Shown here one piece after another: positions 9,261 through 18,661 of a DNA stretch of 64,000 bases. A program made the position numbers and the translations under genes. Source of the DNA: an uncultured Slackia sp. (lineage in GTDB: Bacteria; Actinomycetota; Coriobacteriia; Coriobacteriales; Eggerthellaceae); assembly GCF_934630525.1 (NCBI RefSeq), contig NZ_CAKTVX010000002.1, positions 259,117 to 323,116 of the forward strand. Reading direction: 5' to 3'. Numbering within the stretch: the stretch's first letter is position 1; every line of letters begins with the position of its first letter. The notes beneath the pieces are model-generated. The model made no database searches and was not told the DNA's origin. It was given only the letters and a program-made list of their open reading frames with translations.

Positions 9261-9550
9261 GCTTGGGCTTGCCTCAAGAAGGCCCGGAATTTTTTTAGTA
9301 TCGCGACCTCCTTGCGGAGCTCCTCGTTCTCCTTCTTGAGCTTCAGTATCTCGTAGTCCTTGTTCGTGACGGGATTACCGCTTCCGGGGAACGCGTCCTC
9401 GCCGTCGGCCTCATATTCCGCCGCCCACCTCCTGAGGGTGCAGCACGGCACGTTGAGCTGATCGGACAGCCCCTTGACCGGGACCTCTCCCTCGAGAACC
9501 AATCTCGCGGCGGAGAGCTTGAATTGCCTGCCGTGGCGTTTTCCTGGCAT
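9257..9550 (-). CDS. IS3-family orfA, helix-turn-helix DNA-binding protein
   Basis: This 97-residue protein has a helix-turn-helix (KLSAARLVLEGEVPVKGLSD to CTLRRW) that binds the element ends. A leucine-zipper-like heptad region (ILKLKKENEELRKEVAILKK) follows. Seven A residues on the coding strand near 9290-9296 (ILKKF) form a classic slippery site, and orfB lies in the -1 frame. A fused orfAB protein by programmed frameshifting is therefore expected for this family. Confidence 0.9.
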   Translation of the reverse strand: MPGKRHGRQFKLSAARLVLEGEVPVKGLSDQLNVPCCTLRRWAAEYEADGEDAFPGSGNPVTNKDYEILKLKKENEELRKEVAILKKFRAFLRQAQA

Positions 9551-9655
9551 AGTATGAACACCTTTCCAATCGAAACGCTCGATTCTCCGTGTTCATTATA
9601 TTGTCCCAGTCCAAAGGGCGGCATAGAAGGCGTCAATGAAATCGGGGTAGATTCA

Positions 9656-10003
9656 AGGTGGATGCGGCGTAGCATGGCCGCTCGGATCTCGGGTTCGGGA
9701 GAAGGCCGAGGCCTCTGACCATCCCGATTTGCCGTTCGCTCAGGGACGCCTTCGACGGCGCGTCGCCAGAACGGCTTACGCCAGCATTCCCGACGCTACC
9801 AATACATCACTTATTCATGAGGTTTGCTTCCATGACCAGAACGCCTCACGCAAACGTGATGTAAATTGAAATCGATAGAACTGCTACAAATTTGTGAGGT
9901 GATATCATTTGTACATCTTCTCAGTGCGCTAGGTGAAACCATAAGGACAAGGCGGAAACATGTTTGGTGGAAAAACAAGGGCGACTTGACACCACTCTGC
10001 TCG
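9656..10003. other. intergenic region with no recognised gene
   Basis: Between the IS3 end and the regulator remnant I find no convincing coding frame, RNA or terminator. A short frame at 9866 runs into the regulator remnant without homology in its first part. Confidence 0.5.
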
Positions 10004-10469
10004 CGCAAGATTGAGAAGCTCGAGAAGAAGAGGCAGCTTACCCAGAAACAGCTTGCCGAGCTTTAGCAGTATCAGCGAAAGTGCGATGCGCAGCTACGAT
10101 CTTGGCAACCGCAAGCCCAAGAATGAAGCCTTAGAGCGTATCTCAATAGCACCGAAGGTGAGACCCAAGTGTCTATCCGCACCCGAATTCAGACCCAAGA
10201 TGGAGTTTCTCTACGCCCTCTTGGAAAATGACGAACTCATGGGTTGCGCCATCACCGAAGTTAATGGCAAGCCTGCCATCGTAGGTAGCGACACGACCGC
10301 CAGTCTCACCTTCAATGGCTTCCTGAGATCTTGGAACAATGTGAAAAAGGAGCTCAATGCCAAGGGGATTACCCGCGAGGGGTATGAGGATTGGAAGGAA
10401 AGATTCGATCCCAACCACCGGGTGAATACCTCTAATGGCAAGAACCCCGGACCAGAAAGTAGGAGGGAC
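10004..10469 (+). pseudogene. XRE-family regulator remnant, frameshifted and open into the next gene
   Basis: One frame gives RKIEKLEKKRQLTQKQLAEL, the first helices of an XRE (Cro/CI) domain. It ends in TAG near 10064. A neighbouring frame resumes with ISESAMRSYDLGNRKPKNEA, the recognition helix and beyond, then a conserved tail MEFLYALLENDELMG and YEDWKERFDPN. The break is a small indel at about 10064-10075, and no proper start is visible. The second frame has no stop before the HerA-like gene and runs directly into its ATG. The resemblance to autoregulatory XRE proteins of Coriobacteriia is from memory of the family. Confidence 0.75.
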
Positions 10470-12533
10470 ATGTCTAGGACTTATCGCCTCGCCTTGATGA
10501 TGTTGTCTATATTCGTCTTGCTCATCGTAAGCTTCGCAATTTACGGTAGCCCTAGTTTCCTCCTGGATTCCTTCTGGTTCACAGCGGGACTTTTGTTGCT
10601 AATCACACTTTCTCTAGTTGACCAACCGCATTTTTCAAAAGATGCGAACATCTTCATCAACTCCATCACCGCAGGACTCTCCCTGCTATTGGTGCAATCC
10701 AATGACAGAGACCCGTTGTTCTGGACATTTCTTACCGTAATAGCTTATTTGCTAGCTTCAAGCTATGCACTGATTTTGATTAGAGAAAGGACACTCTCCG
10801 CCGAGCCGCGTGCCGTCCAAATACTTTCAAGGGTCAACAGGCAAATCGGTAAACCTGAAGTATTGTTTTCCGCCCTGTTCATCTGGGGTGCGGCACGTCA
10901 GTTCACAATGAGCGCACCAGAGTTTAACGCACTGCTCGTTTTCTGGATCGCATTCATGATTTTCGACATTCCAGCTGTCGCAAGTATGATTGAGGGATTA
11001 TTCGATAAAGACTCTTTTGAGAAACGCGAAGGAGCTATCGGCTATATTATTTCCGCTCACTCGTCTAACCTCTACACTGCAGAGCTGTCTCAAACAGACA
11101 AAGAGGTTCTCGGGTCGCAGGTGATGTTTTCAGATCGCGTATCTCGATTGATGCATTCTGGGTTTGTATTCAGGATTGACACCCTCGCCGATTCTGTTTG
11201 GGCTGACATAGTTTGCGAAAGAGCGGCTGTTACCCCATCCAGCAGCCAGCAGGAGCTAAAGCCAGGGGTTGTATATCTGGACGACTCCGTGCGGCAGAAT
11301 CATGATAACTTTGCTGGTTTAGTTTCTGCTGGCACTACGGTGGATGTCTTGAAATTTGAATATACAAATTTCACGGAAGTATCCGTCGGCGAATTGCTCG
11401 AAATAGTTCAAAGAGACAGTTCAGTCGTCTACCAAGTGACTGATGCCTCCATCAACCAAGACGCCCTGTCAGGTCCAAACAAAACCAGAATAACTATCGG
11501 AGAGGCAGTTCAACTTGGTGTTTGGGACAACACGACGAGTCGGTTCGAACTGTTCGGATGGGTTCCAAACCCGACCGGAATCGTCAACAAAGCCACACCT
11601 CTTGAGTCAACGGAGCCCCTCGGCAATAGTGAAATAAAAATCGGGACCGTACCCGGTTCAAATTATCCCGTCATCATGAACAAGGAAACTGCCGTTACCC
11701 ATCATCTTGCAATTCTTGGAGTTACCGGCACGGGCAAATCACATTTCGCTCGCTCGCTAATCCGCCAAATCGCAGACGATGAGCTAAGAGTGATTGTCGT
11801 TGACCTTACCGGCGAATACAAAGCGATGTTCCCAGAGATGCAGAACATTGTTTGCCAAGACGACTCGGAAAAAGCTTTTTGCGCAATTGAGAAACTAGCT
11901 GGAGAGAATGCGAAGTTCCCGAATCAAAGAAATCAGACGGTTATCGCCAGTCAAGAAAATGCCATCAAGTCCGCTTTTTATAATTCGATTAAAAAATTCC
12001 TAGAGGGGGACGAAACCAAGACCGTCTTGGAGCTACCTGACATTTCCAATAAATCAAGCATTTTCGAATACGTCAGGTGGTTCTTCTGGTGCCTGTTTGA
12101 GACTTCGAAAACAAAGAACAATTTTGGAAGGCGAATATGCATAGTACTCGAAGAAGCCCATACGGTCGTTCCAGAATATAACGCCATGGGATCATCTGAC
12201 AATGCATCGAAAGCCTCTGTAAATAGCATTGCTCAGATTGCCCTCCAAGGCAGAAAGTACAACATCGGCCTGATCGTTATCGCCCAAAGAACCGCAAATG
12301 TCTCAAAAACGATTTTGACGCAATGCAACTCGATTATCGCATTCCAGGAGTTTGACAAGACTAGTACAGATTTCTTGTCGAGTTACATGAATCAATCACA
12401 CCTCAAAACGCTGCCCACTCTTAAGTTCAGAACGGGAATCGCTGTCGGGAAGGCTTTCAAATCAACAGTTCCCATGTTGTTCGAAGTTCCATTCGAAGCG
12501 GAAAAACCAGCTATGGGGAAACATACCCCATAG
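10470..12533 (+). CDS. membrane-anchored HerA/FtsK-like ATPase
   Basis: The ATG at 10470 has AGGAGGG four to five bases upstream, so translation starts here rather than in the fused upstream frame. The first ~175 residues hold about six hydrophobic segments. A middle region may be a HerA-type barrel. The ATPase has Walker A GVTGTGKSH (residues 418-426), DLTGEY, Walker B ICIVLEEAHTVVPEY (around 555-570), and QGRKYNIGLIVIAQRT typical of HerA (DUF87) proteins. HerA proteins are hexameric DNA translocases that usually partner a nuclease such as NurA, or SIR2 and DUF4297 proteins in defence. No such partner is adjacent, and the membrane anchor is unusual. The gene is AT-rich compared with the core region. 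Confidence 0.85.
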   Translation: MSRTYRLALMMLSIFVLLIVSFAIYGSPSFLLDSFWFTAGLLLLITLSLVDQPHFSKDANIFINSITAGLSLLLVQSNDRDPLFWTFLTVIAYLLASSYALILIRERTLSAEPRAVQILSRVNRQIGKPEVLFSALFIWGAARQFTMSAPEFNALLVFWIAFMIFDIPAVASMIEGLFDKDSFEKREGAIGYIISAHSSNLYTAELSQTDKEVLGSQVMFSDRVSRLMHSGFVFRIDTLADSVWADIVCERAAVTPSSSQQELKPGVVYLDDSVRQNHDNFAGLVSAGTTVDVLKFEYTNFTEVSVGELLEIVQRDSSVVYQVTDASINQDALSGPNKTRITIGEAVQLGVWDNTTSRFELFGWVPNPTGIVNKATPLESTEPLGNSEIKIGTVPGSNYPVIMNKETAVTHHLAILGVTGTGKSHFARSLIRQIADDELRVIVVDLTGEYKAMFPEMQNIVCQDDSEKAFCAIEKLAGENAKFPNQRNQTVIASQENAIKSAFYNSIKKFLEGDETKTVLELPDISNKSSIFEYVRWFFWCLFETSKTKNNFGRRICIVLEEAHTVVPEYNAMGSSDNASKASVNSIAQIALQGRKYNIGLIVIAQRTANVSKTILTQCNSIIAFQEFDKTSTDFLSSYMNQSHLKTLPTLKFRTGIAVGKAFKSTVPMLFEVPFEAEKPAMGKHTP

Positions 12534-12637
12534 CGGTAAGGAGATGCGGACGTTTCTTTGCACCCCGAACACAAGTCCAGGTCTGCAAAGGGTAAGATTT
12601 CCCGAACACCCTTGAACGCCCCTCCGCCTCCCGTTCA

Positions 12638-12808
12638 TACGAGCCGCTCATGAAGAAGCTGGCACGCTACGACTTAATCATACTCGACGAGTTCGGCCAC
12701 GTGCCACTCGACGTCGAGGTCGCGAGGCAGCTGTTCAAGGTGATATCGGCGCGCTGTGGACGCCGCAGCATAATACTTGCAACCAACATCGAGTTCGGGA
12801 AACGAAGC
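12638..12808 (+). pseudogene. IstB-like (IS21 helper ATPase) fragment
   Basis: A short frame contains RYDLIILDEFGHVPLD (Walker B region) and SIILATNIEFGK (sensor motif), typical of the C-terminal part of IstB. The Walker A half and the C-terminal end are absent, and no istA transposase is nearby. This is a remnant of an IS21-family element. Confidence 0.8.
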
Positions 12809-13055
12809 ACCACGCTCGGAAAGAGAACCGAATGACAGCGCGAGACGGGTCCGCAGCGATTGAAAGCGCATAGCCGACAGGCCAGGGACACTGCTCACCA
12901 TACCAACCGCCTTTAAAACAGAAACACGAAATTGAGGGTAACGTAAAATTCTTTGCACACCCTGAAAGCTGAACGCGTCCAGAAAAGAGAAAGGGCGTGG
13001 CGCGTGCCGTCGGTATGATTTGAGTGTCGAGTTCAATCATGCTAGAAGGCAGGCC

Positions 13056-14099
13056 ATGTCCAACCCAATCGTATCATTCGACGATGAGGCGGTGAAGTCC
13101 GAGCTTCGCGAGCTGGTCAGGAAAACCATCGAGGAGACCATCAACGCCATGCTTGACGAGGAGGCCGACCAGCTTGTGGGCGCGGGCGTCTCCGCCGGCA
13201 CGGCCTCCAATCTCGACGACAAGGCTTTCAAGGCGGTCGAGGAGTGGCGATGCAGGCCTCTGGCCTGCGAATACCCGTACGTCTACGTCGACGGCATCTA
13301 CCCGAAGCGAAGCCGGGGCGGCTCCTACGAGAACATGGCGATGATGGTGGCGATCGGCGTGAACGAGGACGGCTGCCGCGAGGTCATCGGCTGCGCCGAG
13401 GGCTTCACCGGGTCGTCGGAGTGCTGGCGCGACTTCCTGTCGTGGCTCAAGTCCCGAGGACTGCGCGGCGTTCTCATGGTCGTCGGCGACAAGACCGCCG
13501 GCATGGTCGGCTCGATCGCCGAGGTCTCCCCTGGCGCCAAATACCAGCGCTGCATCGTGCACTTCTGCCGCAACGTCCTCGCCAAGGTTCCGAAATCGAA
13601 GAGGCCGCAGGCGGCGGCCATGCTCAAGGCAATCCACGCGATGGAGCCTCGCGAGACGGCCGCCGCCAAAGCCGAGGCCGCGACCGAGGACCTGGAATCG
13701 ATGCGGCTCAAGGAGGCCGCCAAGGTGGTGCGCGGCGGGTATGCCGAGACGCGGGCGTACCGCGAGATGCCGCGCGAGCATTGTCGGCGCATCCGGACGA
13801 ACAACGCGATCGAACGCCTGAACAGGGAGATACGCCGGCGCACTCGCGTGGTCGGCGCCTTTCCCGACAGCAAGTCCGCCCTGATGCTTGCGGCCGCCCG
13901 CCTGAAGCACGTCGCCGACAGCGAATGGGGATCGCGCCGCTCCTTGGACACTTCTTTGTTCAAGAAGCAGCCGTACCAACGGCTAACCGAAAGCTCGCAA
14001 CGGTATCGACGGCACCGAATTCTAAACGACAGCAATTTTCTTCCCTCTGTCGGAACCTTTCGCTTGTTGCTTTTCCTGGCGCCAACAATAGCAGCATGA
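13056..14099 (+). pseudogene. IS256-family transposase with internal deletion
   Basis: From the ATG at 13056 the frame begins like an IS256 (mutator-type) transposase. It then jumps from EEADQLVGA straight to GVSAGTASNLDDK, skipping roughly 120-150 residues that normally hold the rest of the DNA-binding region and the first catalytic aspartate. The remainder is well conserved, including YVYVDGIYPKRS, VGDKTAGMVGS and RIRTNNAIERLNREIRRRTR. The last 45 residues after about 13965 do not look like the family. A non-functional transposase is expected. Confidence 0.85.
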
Positions 14100-14107
14100 C
14101 CCGCCAA

Positions 14108-14311
14108 TCAGGCAAGCTTCTTCTTGAACGCGCAAACGCTCAGGCACTTACCGCAACGCACGCAAACAACCTCGTCAATCTTAGGGTACAAAAAACCGTA
14201 GCGATTCGGAATCATCCTGATGGCACCTTTTGGACAGACGGCGTAGCAGGCACTGCATCCGCAGCACTCCGAATCATCGGAAAACAAGACGGGGACCTTC
14301 TTTTCCGTCAT
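14108..14311 (-). CDS. small 2[4Fe-4S] ferredoxin of the polysaccharide locus
   Basis: The 67-residue protein has two four-cysteine clusters: CCGCSACYAVCPKGAI (residues 16-31) and CVRCGKCLSVC. It overlaps the end of the FrhB-like gene by four bases (ATGA) and is the last gene of the capsule operon. In most polysaccharide loci such a ferredoxin domain is fused in front of the FrhB domain or encoded upstream. Here it is separate and downstream, which suggests that the two subunits act together as an electron-transfer pair. Confidence 0.9.
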   Translation of the reverse strand: MTEKKVPVLFSDDSECCGCSACYAVCPKGAIRMIPNRYGFLYPKIDEVVCVRCGKCLSVCAFKKKLA

Positions 14312-15300
14312 CTGCCGAGCACCCCTTTCAGAAACTTCTTGACAGCCCTCTTAGCGAGCCATTCTTTGGATGATATCAAAGTAGACCGACGATACTCGTC
14401 CTCCAGCACGTCGATACCCTCCTCCTTCCAGCGCTCGAGCACGACATCGCGAGACTCGGGCCGCGGAGTGGGGTGCATGAGCTGATCATTTCCGCGCACC
14501 GCTTCCTCCAGAGGGCGTTCGGCCCACGAGGTCTCACTCTTTATATAAGGGATGAGTTCTTCAGCCTTCGCCGTGTTAGCGATGACGAGGGAAATTCCGC
14601 GGCGAGCATCGAGACCCGAGCTATTAACATCAATCCCCCAAAAGTCGCCGATAGTGAAGTCGCCGGGGCGCTCGCCGCCGGCATAGGGGCACCTGTAGCA
14701 GCTCTCGCGATACACATCTCCGGCAAGGAAGCGCTTGTAGTAATACGAGATCTCGGGCGAGAAAGGCACATCCTTTTCAATCCCGGCATGGAGAATAGTG
14801 GCACCACCACCACAGCCCCAGCCTTCACGCTTGTCGCGGAAGCGGAGCGAAAGCAGCCAATCGGCGAACTCTTCCCCCATGCAGTCAGCGAAGAACGCCT
14901 GACTAGGCACCCCGTGGCAGACGATGTCCACGGTGAGCAGGCCATCCCGTGGACCCCCGAGAAACGCAAGCAGCCCATCCACCTGACAAGGCGTCCCGCT
15001 GAACAGAACCTCGCGCCCCGCACTAAGGTCACGCCCGACGCTCGCAATTGCGTCGCCCATATCGCTTTGAACGTATTTAGAGCCACGCATCGCCGCAAGC
15101 TCGTCGAGGTTTTCCGCCCGCACGCAGTTAACATGGAGGCCATCATCGAAAGCATGACCGTACACCACACCACCGCGAGCGATCACCCTTCGCGCCAGGA
15201 CCGAAAAGGCTCCGCCCGATGATGAGAACATGAGTTCATTGTCATCGGAGCCAACGGCTGCGAGACATGTTTTGCGAGATTGAGAAGCGTTATCTGCCAT
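14308..15300 (-). CDS. coenzyme F420 hydrogenase/dehydrogenase beta-subunit-like (FrhB) protein
   Basis: This 330-residue protein shows FrhB-family motifs. These are FSSSGGAFSVLARR near the N-terminus, FSGTPCQVDGLLAFL, VDIVCHGVPS and a cysteine pair CYRCPYA, followed by GDFTIGDFWGI. Such proteins are flavin and Fe-S oxidoreductases. In exopolysaccharide loci they regularly accompany pyruvyltransferases, as here, but their reaction there is unknown. The N-terminal ferredoxin domain usual for this group is missing and is supplied by the next gene. It overlaps the pyruvyltransferase end by 11 bases. Confidence 0.85.
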   Translation of the reverse strand: MADNASQSRKTCLAAVGSDDNELMFSSSGGAFSVLARRVIARGGVVYGHAFDDGLHVNCVRAENLDELAAMRGSKYVQSDMGDAIASVGRDLSAGREVLFSGTPCQVDGLLAFLGGPRDGLLTVDIVCHGVPSQAFFADCMGEEFADWLLSLRFRDKREGWGCGGGATILHAGIEKDVPFSPEISYYYKRFLAGDVYRESCYRCPYAGGERPGDFTIGDFWGIDVNSSGLDARRGISLVIANTAKAEELIPYIKSETSWAERPLEEAVRGNDQLMHPTPRPESRDVVLERWKEEGIDVLEDEYRRSTLISSKEWLAKRAVKKFLKGVLGR

Positions 15301-16432
15301 TCTGCCCTACCTCGACGCATGTTCCGAACGCACTGTCGAGAAACGTCCTCGCGTCTTTCGCGAATCTCTCCTTGCACGCGCGTACCGCACTCCAATCAAT
15401 TGTCGCATCGGCAATATCCATCGGATCGCGCCCATCGGCAGCTCGCCTGTCGGCGAGTGCAAAGTCCCCGAGCACATCTTTGAGGCGTACCGAAAACTTA
15501 GGCGGGTCGAATACGACCATGGGACGCTCGAACAGGAGCGAGAAACAAGTGCCATGGAAAGAATCCGTCACCACGTAGGAGGCGTCGCGGAACAACGAGA
15601 CCCACTCTTCGGGCTTGGGAAGGCAAACGCCTTCCAGTCCCTCGGGTGCGCGTTTCAGGGGGTTGAACGTCACGATGCGGGCGCGCAGCCCCTCGCGCTC
15701 GGCAAGCTCCCGGGCAAACGCGCACATGCCAGGATTATCATTGAGCATGTAAACGAGAACGTAGCCGTCCGCTGCAGCGGGAACGCCCGCCGCGAGTTCG
15801 AGCCAAAGCTCCGGTCGGCAGAGCAGCACAGGGTCCTTGAGAGCCGTACCGCCAATACCCATTCCTTCCAGAATCGCCACACTCGAGCTCTCGCGTACCG
15901 AAATTGCATCGAATTGCGAGAGCAGCGGCTTTGTAAGCGCCATCTCCTCGGCGCTCAGGTCGGGACGCCCGAAGCTCGCCGAGAAGGCAACCTTCTTGTA
16001 ATTCCCAGGTACATTCTTGAGGAAATAAACGGGGTCGATGCCATAGTTGCACTCGATGTTCCACGTTTGATCGCTGCCCACGCAATACGCGGCGGAGGGG
16101 TCGAGCCCTTCGCCGCGAGCAAGGTACGGCGCTGACGAGCACAGCTCAAGTTCGCGCTCGACAAAGGAGCGAAACAGCGTTGATGACTTATGCCTAACCG
16201 GTGCATTCGCAACGAGGCGAGCAAGTCTCTCGGGCACGCTTCGATTGGCGTTGTTCATGTACGACTTTATCCAGCCCTTAGTTGTCCAATGCGGCCGGCA
16301 ATAGTCTATGAAAACGGGGCGGCCGTAGCGCTCGAGGACATCGCGAGTTGCAACCGCCTGCAGCACGGTCCCATAGTTATGCGAGTCGATGATGGTCGAC
16401 ACGTAGATGTCTTGCTTAAAAGCTGGAATCAT
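15290..16432 (-). CDS. polysaccharide pyruvyltransferase family protein
   Basis: The 380-residue protein carries N-terminal STIIDSHNYGTVLQAVAT, GSDQTWN, KVAFSASFGR and the C-terminal VVTDSFHGTCFSLLFERPM typical of CsaB/WcaK-type pyruvyltransferases. These enzymes transfer pyruvate from phosphoenolpyruvate as a ketal onto sugar residues, giving the polymer a negative charge. The ATG overlaps the stop of the flippase gene (TGATG). A TTG one codon earlier is also possible. It acts in the cytoplasm on lipid-linked repeat units. Confidence 0.9.
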   Translation of the reverse strand: MIPAFKQDIYVSTIIDSHNYGTVLQAVATRDVLERYGRPVFIDYCRPHWTTKGWIKSYMNNANRSVPERLARLVANAPVRHKSSTLFRSFVERELELCSSAPYLARGEGLDPSAAYCVGSDQTWNIECNYGIDPVYFLKNVPGNYKKVAFSASFGRPDLSAEEMALTKPLLSQFDAISVRESSSVAILEGMGIGGTALKDPVLLCRPELWLELAAGVPAAADGYVLVYMLNDNPGMCAFARELAEREGLRARIVTFNPLKRAPEGLEGVCLPKPEEWVSLFRDASYVVTDSFHGTCFSLLFERPMVVFDPPKFSVRLKDVLGDFALADRRAADGRDPMDIADATIDWSAVRACKERFAKDARTFLDSAFGTCVEVGQNGR

Positions 16433-17889
16433 CAACCTTTGAACTCCTTAACCTTTGTGGCAATTTTTTTGCGGAACACGACGGCCGCAACGACGGCGAT
16501 GCCGAATACGACATATCGGACGATGGGGTGTGGATAGAGAAGCGGCAGAACAAGAGAAATCGCAGTGAAGATAAGGGCGAGCCCCCACACGGCGGCGCCG
16601 TTGAGGACAGCGGAGCCAACCTCTGCACGCACGACCTTTTGAGAGAAAATGTAGTGAGCAGCGCCGAGCGCCACATAGCACGCCAAGGTTGTATAGCCCG
16701 CAGCACGATAACCAAACAAAGGGATAAACACGGCGTTGAGGGCGACATTAAGCACTGCAGCGAGCACAGAAGCGACGGAGGCGAGGCCAGTCTTCTCGTA
16801 ATAGAACTCAATGTTTGAGCAGTACGAATACATGAACATGAAGAACACGCTCGCGGCGATGACGGGAACAAGCGTCATCGCCTCGCTATACTCCCCAGGA
16901 GCCAGGATAGCGACGACTTCCGGGGCCAGGATATCAACAACGAGCACAATCAAAGCCAAACCCCCAAGAACCGTAATGCTCGTTTTGCTGATTCTCCTAA
17001 GCTCTTTTGCGGCCAGAGTGCGATAGAGCCATGGAACGACAGTCGAATTCAGGGAATTGGTGAGCAACGTCATGATCATCCCCGCCGAATAGGCGATGCT
17101 GTAAATGCCCGCATCGGATGCGGTGCACATGTTCGCAATCATAATGCGGTCGCTGGAGCTTAGCACCACTTGCGAAAGGTAGTGCGGAAGCAAGGGGATG
17201 TTAAACAGGAGGGTAAACTTCCAATACTCCCATTTAAACAGGCACTTGCTGCGTTTTAGCATGCATCCGCCAAGAACCATTGCAAAAGCCGCCTCGACAA
17301 GTACAAAAGACAGAACTCGAGCGAGAACTTTATCGCTAGCCATCACAACAAATAGGATGCCGAGCGCGGGAACCGCAATAGAAAGAACCAGAGAAGCCGG
17401 AACGAGTTTCCGATACTCATAGTCGAACTTCATCCTGGACACCCAAATATCGTAGATGCCCTTAACAATTACCTCGACGAACAACAGGGATGAGAGCATA
17501 AGCGGCATACCCGTAATGGCCACGACATTGCCGGACAAAGTGTAGCAAAGCGCAATCCAAAGCACGCCAAGAGCAAGAACCAAGCCAACTACAGAAGTCG
17601 TATAGCCCTCGCGATCGTCTTTGAAGCGCATCATGCCGTTGTTGAAGCCGCCATATGTGACACCAAGGGTAGCCACATACATAGCGACCATTTCCCAGCT
17701 CTGGTAAACACTCACAGAACCATAGTCCGCAGTGCTCAGCAAGCGAGTAAAGATGGGGACCGTGATGAAAGAAAGTCCACGTTGCAGGAAACTGCACAGA
17801 GTTATCCAAAGAGTTGCCTTCTTAACCTTGGAGAGCCCGCCGTATCTCTCCTTTGCGCTCTTGGCCAATCTGTTTATCTTTACCGCCAC
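16432..17889 (-). CDS. Wzx-type oligosaccharide flippase
   Basis: This protein of about 485 residues has some 12-14 hydrophobic segments. Its N-terminal region SFLQRGLSFITVPIFTRLLS is typical of the polysaccharide_synt/MATE-like flippases that move undecaprenyl-linked repeat units across the membrane. I chose the GTG at 17889, 29 bases after the acyltransferase stop. The longer in-frame ATG at 17958 would overlap that gene by 41 bases. It works with the Wzy polymerase encoded upstream. Confidence 0.88.
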   Translation of the reverse strand: MAVKINRLAKSAKERYGGLSKVKKATLWITLCSFLQRGLSFITVPIFTRLLSTADYGSVSVYQSWEMVAMYVATLGVTYGGFNNGMMRFKDDREGYTTSVVGLVLALGVLWIALCYTLSGNVVAITGMPLMLSSLLFVEVIVKGIYDIWVSRMKFDYEYRKLVPASLVLSIAVPALGILFVVMASDKVLARVLSFVLVEAAFAMVLGGCMLKRSKCLFKWEYWKFTLLFNIPLLPHYLSQVVLSSSDRIMIANMCTASDAGIYSIAYSAGMIMTLLTNSLNSTVVPWLYRTLAAKELRRISKTSITVLGGLALIVLVVDILAPEVVAILAPGEYSEAMTLVPVIAASVFFMFMYSYCSNIEFYYEKTGLASVASVLAAVLNVALNAVFIPLFGYRAAGYTTLACYVALGAAHYIFSQKVVRAEVGSAVLNGAAVWGLALIFTAISLVLPLLYPHPIVRYVVFGIAVVAAVVFRKKIATKVKEFKG

Positions 17890-17917
17890 CAAACCACCGC
17901 CAACGTCAAATGACAAA

Positions 17918-18661
17918 TCATCCAAGCATGCCCTCAAGGTGCTCAATGAAATCCTCATACGATTCGTACTTAGGCTTATTCTGCATAAACCGCTCGTAGC
18001 TCATGCCGCGAGTTCCACGCAAGGCCATAGTTGCCTCGAAAGACGGGTCGCTGAGCACGTCTGCATCCCTCGACTCGAACAACCAAAAGAACTCGCTGAA
18101 AACGTTCTTCGGAGGGACCCCTCCCCGCTTGCCTTCAGGCGAGTTCCGACGCCAGCAGTCGTACAGGTCAGCCGCTTCGGAGACTTGGGCGGCGCGGCGC
18201 TTCTCCAAATAAGAGTCGATGTCGCAAACCACGCGCTGCGGATTTCCCACTACGACACAGTTGTCCGGCACGTCCTTGTTGATAAGCGAATTGGCGCCAA
18301 TCACAACGTTATCGCCGATGGTCACGCCCTTGAGGATGGTCGAGTGCATGCCGATAAATACATTGTCGCCAATCTTCACGCGTCCTGCGCTACCTAGAAC
18401 ATCACCGTACATGCCTTTGAAGACGCTCCAATCATAGCCATGTGTAAGGATGGTGACGCCAGTTGTGATCGATACGTTGTTCCCAATTTCAATCATCCAA
18501 GGTCGCGTCTGGTCAATGACGCAGTAATTGGGCGAATAAATAACGGTATTGTCGCCAATGACCATGCCCAAGGAGCGCAGGTATGCAACATAATCCGATG
18601 AAGAGGCCTTAGGCCCCAATATCAATTTCTTCAGCATGTGTTTAAGCCCCATGCTTCCCAT
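17918..18661 (-). CDS. left-handed beta-helix acyltransferase
   Basis: The 247-residue protein has hexapeptide repeats (IEIGNNVSITTGVTIL, VKIGDNVFIGMHSTILKGVT, IGDNVVIGANSLI) and the histidine-containing segment ILTHGYDW. This fits an O-acetyltransferase decorating a polysaccharide sugar. A C-terminal ~85-residue extension rich in charged and aromatic residues follows the helix. The start overlaps the GT2 gene by 20 bases. The acyl donor and the sugar modified cannot be read from sequence. Confidence 0.88.
   Translation of the reverse strand: MGSMGLKHMLKKLILGPKASSSDYVAYLRSLGMVIGDNTVIYSPNYCVIDQTRPWMIEIGNNVSITTGVTILTHGYDWSVFKGMYGDVLGSAGRVKIGDNVFIGMHSTILKGVTIGDNVVIGANSLINKDVPDNCVVVGNPQRVVCDIDSYLEKRRAAQVSEAADLYDCWRRNSPEGKRGGVPPKNVFSEFFWLFESRDADVLSDPSFEATMALRGTRGMSYERFMQNKPKYESYEDFIEHLEGMLG

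Larger units (their letters stand above)
8329..9655 (-). mobile_element. IS3-family insertion sequence
   Basis: The ends are long near-perfect inverted repeats starting TGAATCTACCCCGATT and continuing through GCCGCCCTTTGGACTGGGAC, about 55 bp with a handful of mismatches. They enclose two overlapping minus-strand frames typical of IS3 elements, for a total of about 1327 bp. I see no obvious short target duplication at the borders. The transposase frame is broken (see orfB), so the copy is probably immobile on its own. Confidence 0.9.
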
